DNA of 20,679 nucleotides from Actinophytocola sp050699915. Its GTDB lineage: Bacteria; Actinomycetota; Actinomycetes; Mycobacteriales; Pseudonocardiaceae. The position numbers and the translations under genes were made by a program. The notes beneath the pieces are model-generated. The model had not been told where the DNA came from and did no database searches. It was given only the letters and a program-made list of their open reading frames with translations. The DNA lies in contig NZ_JBOHGA010000103.1 of the NCBI RefSeq assembly GCF_050699915.1, forward strand, positions 1-20,679. Reading direction: 5' to 3'. This document shows positions 9,601-16,755 of the stretch, one piece after another (positions within the stretch are counted from its first letter, which is position 1; each line of letters opens with the position of its first letter).

Positions 9601-9936
9601 GTCGTAGCCGAACTCGATGAGCGCGGTGATGTCGAACAGCCGGCGGTCGAGCTTGCCGGCGGCGATGAGCGGCAGCGCGTCGGCCGGGATGACGTAGTCG
9701 TGCCCCTTGGCGGAGAACTTCGCGAAGGTCATCCCCGCGCGGTCCTGGCCCGGTCGGACGGATCTCGCCTTGCTCCGCTGCACGGTGACCTGATCGCCGG
9801 TGAGCAACGTGACCGTGCTCGCGCCCACCGCGGTGCTCGCGGGCTCCGGTGGGGGAGCCGCGCCGGCCGCCTGGGCGGTACCGAGCACCAACCCCAGTAC
9901 GGCTGCGCCGACCCCGATCTTTACGCCGATACGCAC
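6697..9936 (-). CDS. Secreted S8 (subtilisin-like) serine protease with long C-terminal extension
   Basis: The product has 1079 residues. It begins with a Sec signal peptide (VRIGVKIGVGAAVLGLVLGTA, cleavage probably after AAGA), then a propeptide region to about residue 200. The catalytic domain follows: D216 in VAVLDTGVD, H248 in GHGTHVAS, oxyanion N344 in AAGNSG and S424 in SGTSMATPHVAG. The roughly 600 residues after it are beta-rich segments of unknown role without a sorting signal, so the enzyme is probably released outside the cell. GTG 9936 is decided by GGAGG at 9943-9947, 6 bases upstream, and by the signal peptide; an in-frame ATG at 10008 would put residues in front of it and over the palindrome. 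The C-terminus ends AYKLRK. Length fits large actinobacterial S8 proteases. Its substrate is not indicated. Confidence 0.94.
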   Translation of the reverse strand: MRIGVKIGVGAAVLGLVLGTAQAAGAAPPPEPASTAVGASTVTLLTGDQVTVQRSKARSVRPGQDRAGMTFAKFSAKGHDYVIPADALPLIAAGKLDRRLFDITALIEFGYDDAHRDSVPLIVTNAANRAAPRLANATRNLPSVNGIATAADKTGTAWEALTNGTAGSRTMAAGVSKVWLDGKRKSTLDHSVPQIGAPAAWEAGFTGEGIKVAVLDTGVDQTHPDLADREVAEQNFSEAPDNVDNFGHGTHVASIVAGTGAKSGGTYRGVAWGASILDGKVLDDFGFGSESGIIAGMQWAAEHGADVANLSLGGGDTVELDPLEEAVNSLSEQYGTLFVIAAGNSGPGSETVGSPGSADAALTVGAVDREDNLADFSSRGPRLGDGGIKPDITAPGVDIVAAKAANGQIGDPAADGYVALSGTSMATPHVAGAAALIAQQHPEWTGAQLKAALTASATPTAGLTAFEQGAGRVDVARTLGASVVSEPTSVSLGVAEWPHDDDQPVTKSLTYRNLGDSDVTLALALDATDPDGGATDMFTLSANEVTVPAGGEATVDVTADTRKGTADGTYSGAVVATAGESTTRTPVAVVREVESYDLTLNYVDENGAPTADYSALVLGLDNDTFSFPYDPDGSLEVRLPKGRYVIDHLVFTDGGNHFNHLAQPGLALDGDMAVDVDPRITKPISVTPPAEAQLLLGDIGYLVETETSSFGGGVITDDLSMLTTAQLGDALPGTTVSGAINTQWLAPDGSFYGLAFYPDGYPTGFTKVVEQDELATVRVDFGSAAEGQVGRRVLFPIPESGGGFVFGAAVEVGLPSTRTEYLTTEGARWSTLLGQENADQEPTAEFDSPLRTYRAGRTYHESFGQAVFGPGLPATEFPWGYRIGDELGVGIPMFSDFGGNAGYSIVDTSSTKLYRGEELVGESPEAGYGVFTGLPAESGEYRLTTELTRSAPFDLSTEMSAEWTFTSAHVDGEEPAALALNAVRYLPLLDDANSAPAGRFLVPVLLQNESGAHERPRRLTVEASYDEGKTWQRVPVLLNLVAALNHPTGAESVSLRASATDRDGNTVKQTVIRAYKLRK

Positions 9937-9980
9937 CTGACACCTCCAGTCGGTGATGACCGGTGGGCGACGGCCAGAGC

Positions 9981-9997
9981 TATACACGGTGTGTATA
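9981..9997. promoter_or_regulatory. Perfect palindrome at the protease promoter
   Basis: TATACAC (9981-9987), GGT, GTGTATA (9991-9997) is a perfect 7-3-7 inverted repeat, conspicuously AT-rich for this genome, 45 bases upstream of the protease start. Read on the minus strand, TATACA (9997-9992) is a good -10 box, with CTGACG 19 bases further upstream as a weak -35. The dyad is therefore placed to act as an operator over the -10 box of the protease gene. Size and form suit a dimeric helix-turn-helix repressor, which is not in the window. Confidence 0.6.
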
Positions 9998-10182
9998 CCG
10001 CCGCGCATGGCGCCGCCGTCAGCTGCTTCCTGGTGGAGATCGCCCCTCGCCCCCCAGTCTCCTGTGCGGCGAGACGCTAGCGGTCATCCGATTGGGTGAC
10101 AAGACTCCAAATGAGCGCCACGACGGGAAGTTGCCGACCGATCGGGACGTCTCGTCACCCATCGTCGTCCGGTCCGCCGGGC

Positions 10183-10188
10183 TAGGTT
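10183..10188 (+). promoter_or_regulatory. Putative -10 box of a leaderless promoter for the VOC gene
   Basis: TAGGTT fits TAnnnT and stands 6 bases before the ATG at 10195. This spacing puts transcription start at or next to the A of the ATG, as in actinobacterial leaderless mRNAs. The gene lacks a Shine-Dalgarno, which agrees. No clear -35 box is seen. Confidence 0.4.
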
Positions 10189-10194
10189 GCGCGC

Positions 10195-10956
10195 ATGGTC
10201 ACCAGGAGCGAGGCGTGGCCCGAAGGCACGCCGTGCTGGGTCGAGCTCGGCGTGGACGACCTCGACAAGGCGGTCGCGTTCTACCGCGCCCTGTTCGGCT
10301 GGGAGGTCGAGCGCGGCGGGTCGTCGGCGGGCGGGTACGTGAGCTGCATCCTGGGCGGTCGGAAGGTGGCCGGCATCGGGTCGAGGATGGACGAGAGCCG
10401 GCCGACGGCGTGGACCACGTACCTCGCGGCCGACGACGTCGACGAGGTGGCCGGCAGGATCACCGCGGCCGGCGGCCGGGTGCTCACCGAGCCGTTCGAC
10501 GTCATGGACCTCGGTCGGATGACGGTCGCTCTCGACCCGATGGGCGCGGCGTTCGGCGTCTGGCGGTCCCGCGCGCACATCGGTGTGGAGCTGGCCAACG
10601 AGCCGTCGGCGCTCGTGTGGAACGAGCAGCTGAGCGATGACCTTGACGCCGCGAAACGCTTCTACCAGGCGGTTTTCGGCTACACCTACGACGACATCGA
10701 GGGCGGTTCGTACGCGATGCTGAAGGTCGCCGGCCGCGTGGCCGGCGGGCTCGGCGCGTTCGGCACCGACACGCTGCCCGGCACGCCCCCGCACTGGCGC
10801 ACCTACATCGAGGTGCCGGTGACCGACGATGCCTGCACGAAGGTCACCGAGTTGGGCGGTCAGGTCGCCGTCCCACCGACGGACACCCCGTACGGCCGCC
10901 TGGCCCGGGTCGCCGACGACCAGGGCGCGTACTTCTACGTGATCCAGGGCAACTAG
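10195..10956 (+). CDS. VOC (glyoxalase-fold) protein with two domains
   Basis: The 253-residue protein has two tandem vicinal-oxygen-chelate modules. The first, about residues 9-122, begins GTPCWVELGVDDLDKAVAFYRALFGWEVE. The second, about 135-252, begins SALVWNEQLSDDLDAAKRFYQAVFGYTYD and ends DDQGAYFYVIQGN. This is the layout of the two-domain family that includes mycobacterial CFP30B and Streptomyces hydroxylase-like proteins. Members vary between metalloenzymes and binding proteins, and the substrate cannot be read from the sequence. It is cytoplasmic and alone in its transcription unit, divergent from the protease (258 bases between starts). ATG 10195 is chosen because the conserved W-GTPCWVEL segment follows at the usual distance. 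Confidence 0.88.
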   Translation: MVTRSEAWPEGTPCWVELGVDDLDKAVAFYRALFGWEVERGGSSAGGYVSCILGGRKVAGIGSRMDESRPTAWTTYLAADDVDEVAGRITAAGGRVLTEPFDVMDLGRMTVALDPMGAAFGVWRSRAHIGVELANEPSALVWNEQLSDDLDAAKRFYQAVFGYTYDDIEGGSYAMLKVAGRVAGGLGAFGTDTLPGTPPHWRTYIEVPVTDDACTKVTELGGQVAVPPTDTPYGRLARVADDQGAYFYVIQGN

Positions 10957-11070
10957 ACCCCGTCTCAGCCGGCCGTGAGCGCCGGTCCTGGTGTTGAGCC
11001 GGTTGAGCAGCCTCGACGACGCTGCGGTTTTGCTGGCGCCTGTTGACTTCGGGTAGCGACTAGGCAACTC

Positions 11071-11102
11071 TTGACTCAATCGACGCAAATGTCGTACTGA
11101 GT
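11071..11102 (+). promoter_or_regulatory. Putative promoter with overlapping dyad for the GH87-like gene
   Basis: TTGACT (11071-11076) and TACTGA (11095-11100), 18 bases apart, form a fair vegetative-type promoter 86 bases before the ATG. An imperfect inverted repeat occupies the spacer and both box edges: ACTCA (11074-11078) and CGAC (11081-11084) mirror GTCG (11091-11094) and TGAGT (11098-11102), with one unpaired base. Such placement would let a bound regulator block RNA polymerase. The boxes are by eye only. Confidence 0.45.
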
Positions 11103-11119
11103 TCTGCAAATTCTGATCA

Positions 11120-11138
11120 CGTCGAAGTTGGTTCGACG
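11120..11138 (+). promoter_or_regulatory. Inverted repeat in the 5' leader of the GH87-like gene
   Basis: CGTCGAA (11120-11126), GTTGG, TTCGACG (11132-11138) is a perfect 7-5-7 inverted repeat about 48 bases before the start codon and about 20 bases after the putative -10 box. It could be a second operator or a hairpin near the start of the transcript. Function is inference. Confidence 0.4.
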
Positions 11139-11185
11139 ACTGCTCCTGCCCTGCCTTGTCCGTCCTCAACGATGAGAGCGACGCA

Positions 11186-14100
11186 ATGAGAGCGAAGCGA
11201 ATCGTGTCGTGGCTGGCGGCCACGACGCTCACGACCGGCCTGTTCGTCGCGGCCGGCCCCACCGCCTCCGCCGCACCCGACTCCGCCGCCGACCTGGCCC
11301 ACGGCAAGCCCGTCTCGGTAAGCAGCTCCACCGACCGGCAGGCCGCCGCCCACGTCACCGACGGCGACCAGGACACCTACTGGGAGAGCGCCGCCGGCGC
11401 CGAGCAGCACGCCACGGTGGACCTCCGCGCCAAGGCCCGCCTCGGCAAGGCGGTCCTGAAGCTCCCCGCCAAGTGGTCGGCCCGGACCCAGGTGCTGGGC
11501 ATCCAGACCAGCACAGACGGCGCCACCTTCGCCACCGCGGCCGGCGCGGTCACCCGCACCTTCGACCCCGACGCCGGCAACGCCGTGTCGATCCCGCTCG
11601 GCGGAACCGAGACCCGCTACGTCCGCGTCGCCTTCACCGGCGGCGAGCAGTCCACCGCGCAGCTGGCCGAACTGCAGGTGTTCGCCGCCGAGCCGTCCAC
11701 CAACGACCTGACCGACGGCCGCCCGGTCACCGCGAGCAGCGCGATCGGCGAGTACCCCGCGAGCAACGCCACCGACGGCAACTCGGCCACCTACTGGGAG
11801 AGCAGCAACAACGCCTTCCCGCAATGGATCCAGGTCGACCTCGGCGCGTCGGTCGCCACCAACCGCGTCGTCGTCACGCTCCCGGCGAACTGGCCGGCAC
11901 GCACCCAGACCCTGACCATCCGGCGCAGCACCGACGGCACCAACTTCACCGACCTCGTGACCAGCACCGGCTACCAGTTCACCCCGGCCGCCGGCAACAC
12001 GGTGGCGATCTCGTTCGGCGAGGCCACCGCCCGCTTCCTGAGGCTGCACGTCACCGCCAACACCGGCTGGCCCGCCGCCCAGGTCGCCGAGCTCGAGGTC
12101 TTCGGCCCGAGCGGCGGTGACACCTCGCCACCGACCGCGCCGTCGGGCCTCGCGTTCACCCAGCCGCAGTCCGGCCAGGTCCGGCTGACCTGGCAGGCCA
12201 GCACGGACAACGTCGGCGTCACCGGCTACAACGTCTACGCCGACAACACGCTCCGCACGAGCGTCGCGGGCAACGTGTTGACCTACACCGACTCCCAGCC
12301 GGCCAGCGCGACGGTCACCTACGTCGTGCGGGCGCGCGACGCGGTGGGCAACGAGTCGGCGAACAGCAACTCGGTGACCCGCACCGGGACCACGGCCGGC
12401 ACGAACCTCGCCGAGGGCAAGCCGATCGTCGCATCCGGACACGTGCACACCTTCGTCGCCACGAACGCCAACGACGACGACGTGACCACCTACTGGGAGG
12501 GCAACGGCGGCGGCTACCCGAACACGTTGACCGTGAGCCTCGGCGCCAACGCCACCGTCAGCTCGATCGTCGTGAAGCTGAACCCGGACCAGGCCTGGGG
12601 CCCGCGCACGCAGACCTTCCAGGTCCTCGGCCGCGACCAGTCCGGCGGCACCTTCGCCAACGTCGTCTCCTCGGCGCAGTACCAGTTCAGCCCGGCGACG
12701 GGCAACCAGGTGACGATCCCGGTGAGCGCCACGGCGGCCGACGTCCGGCTCCAGTTCACCGCGAACACCGGCGCCCCGGCCGGGCAGGTCGCCGAGTTCC
12801 AGGTCATCGGGACTCCGGCGCCCAACCCGGACCTCACGATCTCCGCGCTCACCTGGTCGCCGCAGTCGCCGTCGGAGAGCAGCGTGATCATGCTGTCGGC
12901 GACCGTTCGCAACGACGGCGACCGCCCGGCCACGGCGACCGACGTCAACTTCTACCTCGGCACCACGTCCGTCGGCACCGCCGCGGTGGGCGCACTCGCC
13001 GCGGGCGCGACCGCGACGGTCACCGCGAACATCGGTGCCCGCGACGCCGGCAGCTACTCGGCCAACGCCAAGGTCGACGAGGACGACGGCGTCATCGAGG
13101 AGGACGAGACCAACAACGCCTTCACCAACCCGACCGCACTCGTGGTCACCGCGGTGCCGACGTCCGACCTGATCGCCTCGCCGGTCAGCTGGTCGCCGAC
13201 CACCCCGCAGCAGGGCGCCACCGTGACGTTCTCGGTGGCGATCCGTAACCAGGGCACGGTCGCCTCGGCCGGTGGCGCGCACGGCATCACGCTGACGGTC
13301 GCCAACGCGTCCACCGGCGCCGTGGTGCGCACGCTGACCGGCGCGGCCAACGGCACGATCGCACCTGGTGCGGTGACCGCCCCGGTCAACCTCGGCACGT
13401 GGGCGGCCGCCAACGGCCGGTACACGGTCAAGGTCGTGCTCGCCGACGACGCCAACGAGCTGCCGGCCAAGCAGGCCAACAACACCAGCAACCACAGCCT
13501 GTTCATCGGTCGCGGCGCGAACATGCCGTACGACACCTACGAGGCCGAGGACGGTATGGTCGGTGGTGGCGCGTCGGTCATCGGTCCGAACAGGACGATC
13601 GGCGACCTCGCCGGCGAAGCGTCCGGCCGGCGCGCGGTGACACTCAACAGCAACGGCTCCTACGTCGAGTGGACCACCGGCGCACCCACCAACACGCTGG
13701 TCACCCGGTTCTCCATCCCGGACTCGGCCGGTGGTGGCGGCCTCGACTCGACGCTGAACATCTACGTGAACGGCGCGTTCCACAAGGCGATCAACCTGAC
13801 GTCGAAGTACGCGTGGCTCTACGGCGCCGAGGCGCAGCCGGGCAACTCGCCGGGTGCGGGCGGCCCGCGGCACATCTACGACGAGGCCAACGTCATGCTG
13901 AACTCGTCGGTGCCCGCCGGCAGCAAGATCCGGCTGCAGAAGGACCCGGCCAACAACACCACCTACGCGATCGACTTCGTCAGCCTCGAGCAGGTGTCGC
14001 CGACCGCGAACCCGGACCCCGCGCGGTACACCACGCCCACCGGAACGTCCCACCAGGATGTGCAGAACGCGCTGGACCGGGTCCGCATGGACGCCACCGG

Positions 14101-15190
14101 GAACCTGGTCGGCGTCTACCTGCCGCCGGGTGACTACCAGACGTCGTCCAAGTTCCAGGTGTACGGCAAGCCGGTGCGGGTGGCCGGCGCCGGGCCTTGG
14201 TACACGCGGTTCCACGCACCGGCCAACCAGACGGAGTCCGACGTCGGCTTCCGTGCCGAGGGGTCCGCGAACGGGTCCGTGTTCAAGGACTTCGCGTACT
14301 TCGGCAACTACACGATCCGCATCGACGGGCCGGGCAAGGTGTTCGACTTCGGCACGCACTCTGGATCGACCATCGAGAACATCTGGGCGGAACACTTCGT
14401 GTGCCTGTTCTGGGGCCTGAACACCGACAACATGACGATCAAGAACAACCGGATCCGCAACATCTTCGCCGACGCGGTCAACATGACCAACGGCAGCTCC
14501 GGGAACCTGGTGTCCAACAACGAGTCCCGAGCGTCCGGCGACGACAGCTTCGCGCTGTTCAACGCCCAGGACGGCGGTGGTGGAGAGGTCACCGGCAACA
14601 TCTACGAGAACCTGACGTCGATCCTGACGTGGCGGGCGGCCGGCATCGCCGTGTATGGCGGCTACAACAACGTGTTCCGCAACATCTACGTGGCGGACAC
14701 GCTGGTGTACTCCGGCATCACGATCAGCTCGCTCGACTTCGGCATCCCGATGAACGGGTTCGGCGCCGACCCGCCGACCCGGTTCGAGAACATCTCGATC
14801 GTCCGTGCCGGCGGGCACTTCTGGAACGGTCAGACCTTCCCGGGGATCTGGGTGTTCTCCGCCTCCAAGGTATTCCAAGGCATCCGAGTGTCCGATGTGG
14901 ATATCGTGGACCCGACCTACAGCGGCATCATGTTCCAGACGAACTACGTCGGCGGACAGCCGCAGTTCCCGGTCGCTGACACCGTGTTCACGAACGTCTC
15001 GATCAGTGGGGCGCGCAAGAGCGGTGACCAGTTCGACCACAAGTCCGGGTTCGGCATCTGGGCGAACGAGATGCCGGAGGCCGGTCAGGGGCCGCCGCGC
15101 GGCTCTGTCACCTTCAACAATCTGGTGTTGTCAAACAACGCTGTGGACGTGAGGAACACAACCACCACATTCACCATCATCCGGAACTAG
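11186..15190 (+). CDS. Secreted multidomain GH87-like glycoside hydrolase (putative alpha-1,3-glucanase / mycodextranase)
   Basis: The 1334-residue product has a Sec signal peptide (MRAKRIVSWLAATTLTTGLF, cleavage near TASA at 30). Modules in order: discoidin/F5-8C-like domains at about 38-172 and 173-311, a fibronectin type III domain at 312-402, a third discoidin-like domain at 403-546, two CARDB-like domains at 547-660 and 661-778, a CBM35/CBM6-like domain beginning YEAEDG at about 782-935, and a C-terminal parallel beta-helix from about 945 to the end. In the helix, D1096 (ADAVN) and D1119-D1120 (GDDSF) have the 23- and 24-residue spacing that I recall for the three catalytic aspartates of GH87 alpha-1,3-glucanases. 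The likely substrate is alpha-1,3-glucan, as in fungal walls. The gene stands alone and ends at a strong terminator. The discoidin-like copies are diverged. Other beta-helix hydrolases or lyases remain possible. Confidence 0.85.
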   Translation: MRAKRIVSWLAATTLTTGLFVAAGPTASAAPDSAADLAHGKPVSVSSSTDRQAAAHVTDGDQDTYWESAAGAEQHATVDLRAKARLGKAVLKLPAKWSARTQVLGIQTSTDGATFATAAGAVTRTFDPDAGNAVSIPLGGTETRYVRVAFTGGEQSTAQLAELQVFAAEPSTNDLTDGRPVTASSAIGEYPASNATDGNSATYWESSNNAFPQWIQVDLGASVATNRVVVTLPANWPARTQTLTIRRSTDGTNFTDLVTSTGYQFTPAAGNTVAISFGEATARFLRLHVTANTGWPAAQVAELEVFGPSGGDTSPPTAPSGLAFTQPQSGQVRLTWQASTDNVGVTGYNVYADNTLRTSVAGNVLTYTDSQPASATVTYVVRARDAVGNESANSNSVTRTGTTAGTNLAEGKPIVASGHVHTFVATNANDDDVTTYWEGNGGGYPNTLTVSLGANATVSSIVVKLNPDQAWGPRTQTFQVLGRDQSGGTFANVVSSAQYQFSPATGNQVTIPVSATAADVRLQFTANTGAPAGQVAEFQVIGTPAPNPDLTISALTWSPQSPSESSVIMLSATVRNDGDRPATATDVNFYLGTTSVGTAAVGALAAGATATVTANIGARDAGSYSANAKVDEDDGVIEEDETNNAFTNPTALVVTAVPTSDLIASPVSWSPTTPQQGATVTFSVAIRNQGTVASAGGAHGITLTVANASTGAVVRTLTGAANGTIAPGAVTAPVNLGTWAAANGRYTVKVVLADDANELPAKQANNTSNHSLFIGRGANMPYDTYEAEDGMVGGGASVIGPNRTIGDLAGEASGRRAVTLNSNGSYVEWTTGAPTNTLVTRFSIPDSAGGGGLDSTLNIYVNGAFHKAINLTSKYAWLYGAEAQPGNSPGAGGPRHIYDEANVMLNSSVPAGSKIRLQKDPANNTTYAIDFVSLEQVSPTANPDPARYTTPTGTSHQDVQNALDRVRMDATGNLVGVYLPPGDYQTSSKFQVYGKPVRVAGAGPWYTRFHAPANQTESDVGFRAEGSANGSVFKDFAYFGNYTIRIDGPGKVFDFGTHSGSTIENIWAEHFVCLFWGLNTDNMTIKNNRIRNIFADAVNMTNGSSGNLVSNNESRASGDDSFALFNAQDGGGGEVTGNIYENLTSILTWRAAGIAVYGGYNNVFRNIYVADTLVYSGITISSLDFGIPMNGFGADPPTRFENISIVRAGGHFWNGQTFPGIWVFSASKVFQGIRVSDVDIVDPTYSGIMFQTNYVGGQPQFPVADTVFTNVSISGARKSGDQFDHKSGFGIWANEMPEAGQGPPRGSVTFNNLVLSNNAVDVRNTTTTFTIIRN

Positions 15191-15223
15191 GCCCTTCGGC
15201 GCCCTAACACGATGGGGTGAACA

Positions 15224-15277
15224 GCGGTGCCGCCGGCCNNNNNNNNNNGCCTGATCCGGCGGCACCGCACCATTTTT
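15224..15277 (+). terminator. Rho-independent terminator of the GH87-like gene
   Basis: GCGGTGCCGCCGG (15224-15236) pairs perfectly over 13 bases with CCGGCGGCACCGC (15256-15268), followed by ACCA and TTTTT (15273-15277). It begins 33 bases after the stop codon. The T-run lies only on the plus-strand side, so it acts on the upstream gene. The loop contains the N run, so its true length and sequence are unknown. Confidence 0.9.
15239..15248. other. Assembly gap (10 N) in the terminator loop
   Basis: Ten undetermined bases lie between the two arms of the hairpin. Ten is probably a placeholder and not a measured length, so distances across the gap are uncertain. No coding sequence is interrupted on the visible evidence. 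Confidence 0.95.
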
Positions 15278-15305
15278 GTCAGACCCCCCACGTAACTTCC
15301 CTGCC

Positions 15306-16106
15306 ATGACCAACAACGTGACTTCCCCCGACGGCACGCTCATCGCCTACGACCTGCTGGGTGCCGGTCCGCCGGCGATCGTGGTCGGCGGTGCGACATG
15401 TGACAGAGCCAAGATGGCGAGCGTATGTGCCGAGCTCGCCCAGCACTGCACGGTGGTCAACTACGACCGCCGGGGCCGGGGCTCCAGCGGGGACACGCAG
15501 CCATACGCGGTCGCCCGCGAGGTCGAGGACCTGGCGGCGCTGCTGGCGGAGGTCGGAGGGTCGGCCTTCGTGTACGGCCATTCGTCCGGCGCCGGGCTCG
15601 TGCTGCACGCGCTGGCGGCGGGCTTGCCCATCGCTCGAGCCGTGCTACACGAGCCCCCGTTTGGCGGTGCGGACATGGCGGAGGAGACACGCTCCGCCGC
15701 CGGTTCGCTGACCGCGTTACTCGAGGCCGGCCGTCGGGACGACGCGCTGGCCATGTTCTTCGCCATCACCGGCGCACCGTCGTCGATGGTCGACGAGTGG
15801 CGCGGTGAGCCATGGTGGGCCGACACCGTCGCGCTCGCCCACACACTCGCCTACGACTCGACGATCATGGGTGACGAGACCGGCGGGACGGTCCCGCTCG
15901 ACCTGGCGCGCAAGGTCACGCCCCCGACGCTCGTTCTTGTCGGCGGCGAGTCCCCGGAGTGGATGATCGCCGCCGACCGTGCACTGGCGGACGCCCTGCC
16001 AGCGGGGCAGTTCCGTGTCCTGGAAGGAGAGGAGCACGTAGTGGCACCCCCGGTGCTGATCCCAGTACTGCACGAGTTCTTCACGAAGGAGGTAGCCAAC
16101 GACTGA
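15306..16106 (+). CDS. Alpha/beta hydrolase
   Basis: The 266-residue protein has the alpha/beta-hydrolase fold. Strand and oxyanion region AIVVGGATCDRAKM is followed by VVNYDRRGRGSSG, then the nucleophile elbow GHSSGAG with S93, and H244 in EGEEHVVAPP as the catalytic histidine. The acid position after the sixth strand reads LVLVGGESPEWM, where E215 is the nearest acidic residue in place of a clear aspartate. There is no signal peptide, so it is cytoplasmic. ATG 15306 is chosen because the family start T-x-D-G-T-x-IAYD follows at once; an in-frame GTG at 15276 would begin inside the T-run of the terminator. No Shine-Dalgarno is obvious. The substrate is unknown. The promoter must lie in or near the terminator, or the gene is read through from upstream. 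Confidence 0.9.
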   Translation: MTNNVTSPDGTLIAYDLLGAGPPAIVVGGATCDRAKMASVCAELAQHCTVVNYDRRGRGSSGDTQPYAVAREVEDLAALLAEVGGSAFVYGHSSGAGLVLHALAAGLPIARAVLHEPPFGGADMAEETRSAAGSLTALLEAGRRDDALAMFFAITGAPSSMVDEWRGEPWWADTVALAHTLAYDSTIMGDETGGTVPLDLARKVTPPTLVLVGGESPEWMIAADRALADALPAGQFRVLEGEEHVVAPPVLIPVLHEFFTKEVAND

Positions 16107-16640
16107 CCCCTACCGACGCCGAAGCGAGGTGCGTGCGACGGGCAGCCCGAACGACCGGCGGTGTTTCGGCAGATGCGCACGGCTGTCCATGGCCGAACGT
16201 GCTTGCGCGCGAGATCGACGTGATCGTGCCATTAGTACTGGCTCGGCGCTGCGGGATCGGAACCCAGCCGATTTCGATGCCGGTCATCGCGGCGCGGGCG
16301 GCGGCGAGTAGCCCGGGCAGCGTGTCGGCAGTGCGTTCCGTTTGCCGGAGTGTGGGTAGGCGCTGGGCGCTCACGCGCGAGGAGCGGTGGCGGCCCCACC
16401 ATGCTGACTCGGCGCTGCGATCGGGATGACTCAGCCGATCCCGCAGCCGGCCAGTGCGGCGCGGCGGCGAGTAGCCGGCAGCCGGACGGCGTGTCGAGGG
16501 CTGCGCACCGGCGGCCCACCGACCGACCAGCGCTGCGCGCTCGTGCGATGAGCACGGGACGGCGCGACCGGCGCTGGCTCGGCGTTGCTGGATGGGATGA
16601 CTTGGCCGATCGCTGTCGGGCCGTACGCGAGCGGGTGGAA
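16107..16640. repeat. Gene-free zone with degenerate repeats of about 167 bp resembling the SDR gene's 3' end
   Basis: No coding region is credible here. From about 16190, three related units can be aligned. The 16-mer CTGRCTCGGCGYTGCK occurs at 16238, 16404 and 16574, each followed by a block close to GACTCAGCCGATCCCG, then GCCGGTCAGTGCGGCG and GCGGCGAGTAGCC (units one and two; unit three decays after its first half). The same blocks form the last 15-20 codons of the SDR gene at 17649-17710. Read on the minus strand, unit one gives LLAAARAAMTGIEIGW and unit two gives AALAGCGIG with a stop, against LLAACATLTGVEIS and stop in the SDR. 16107-16190 shows nothing clear, and 16641-16706 is unassigned. 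Confidence 0.7.
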
Positions 16641-16706
16641 ACCGAACGGCAGCGCGGGACTGGCGGTGACCAGCAGCGCACCCGATGACGCCGGTCGTTG
16701 TGGCTA

Positions 16707-16733
16707 AGGGTTGTCACGTAACGGGTGGTGTGG
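16707..16733 (+). repeat. Left terminal inverted repeat of the IS5-like element
   Basis: It shares AGGGT at the tip and the core TCACGTAAC (16714-16722) with the right end, but lacks two or three bases between them, so it appears to have drifted or suffered a small deletion. Confidence 0.7.
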
Positions 16734-16755
16734 CTGGTGGCGCCGGGTGTTGAGG

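Noticed and set aside
9937..10008. Protease start at the upstream in-frame ATG 10008
   Set aside because: It would place 24 polar residues before the signal peptide and read through the palindrome, while GTG 9936 has a strong GGAGG at the right distance.
8440..10080. Plus-strand open frame of about 546 codons opposite the S8 protease
   Set aside because: The protease catalytic motifs on the minus strand are unmistakable; the plus frame is a compositional shadow.
10969..10985. CCGGC-N7-GCCGG hairpin after the VOC gene as a terminator
   Set aside because: The stem has only 5 bases and no T-run; such pairs are common by chance at this GC content.
11117..15040. Very long open frame (over 1300 codons) antisense to the GH87-like gene
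   Set aside because: It is rich in Arg, Gly and Ala with no motif and lies wholly against a clear secreted enzyme. Strong G/C at third positions produces such open antisense frames.
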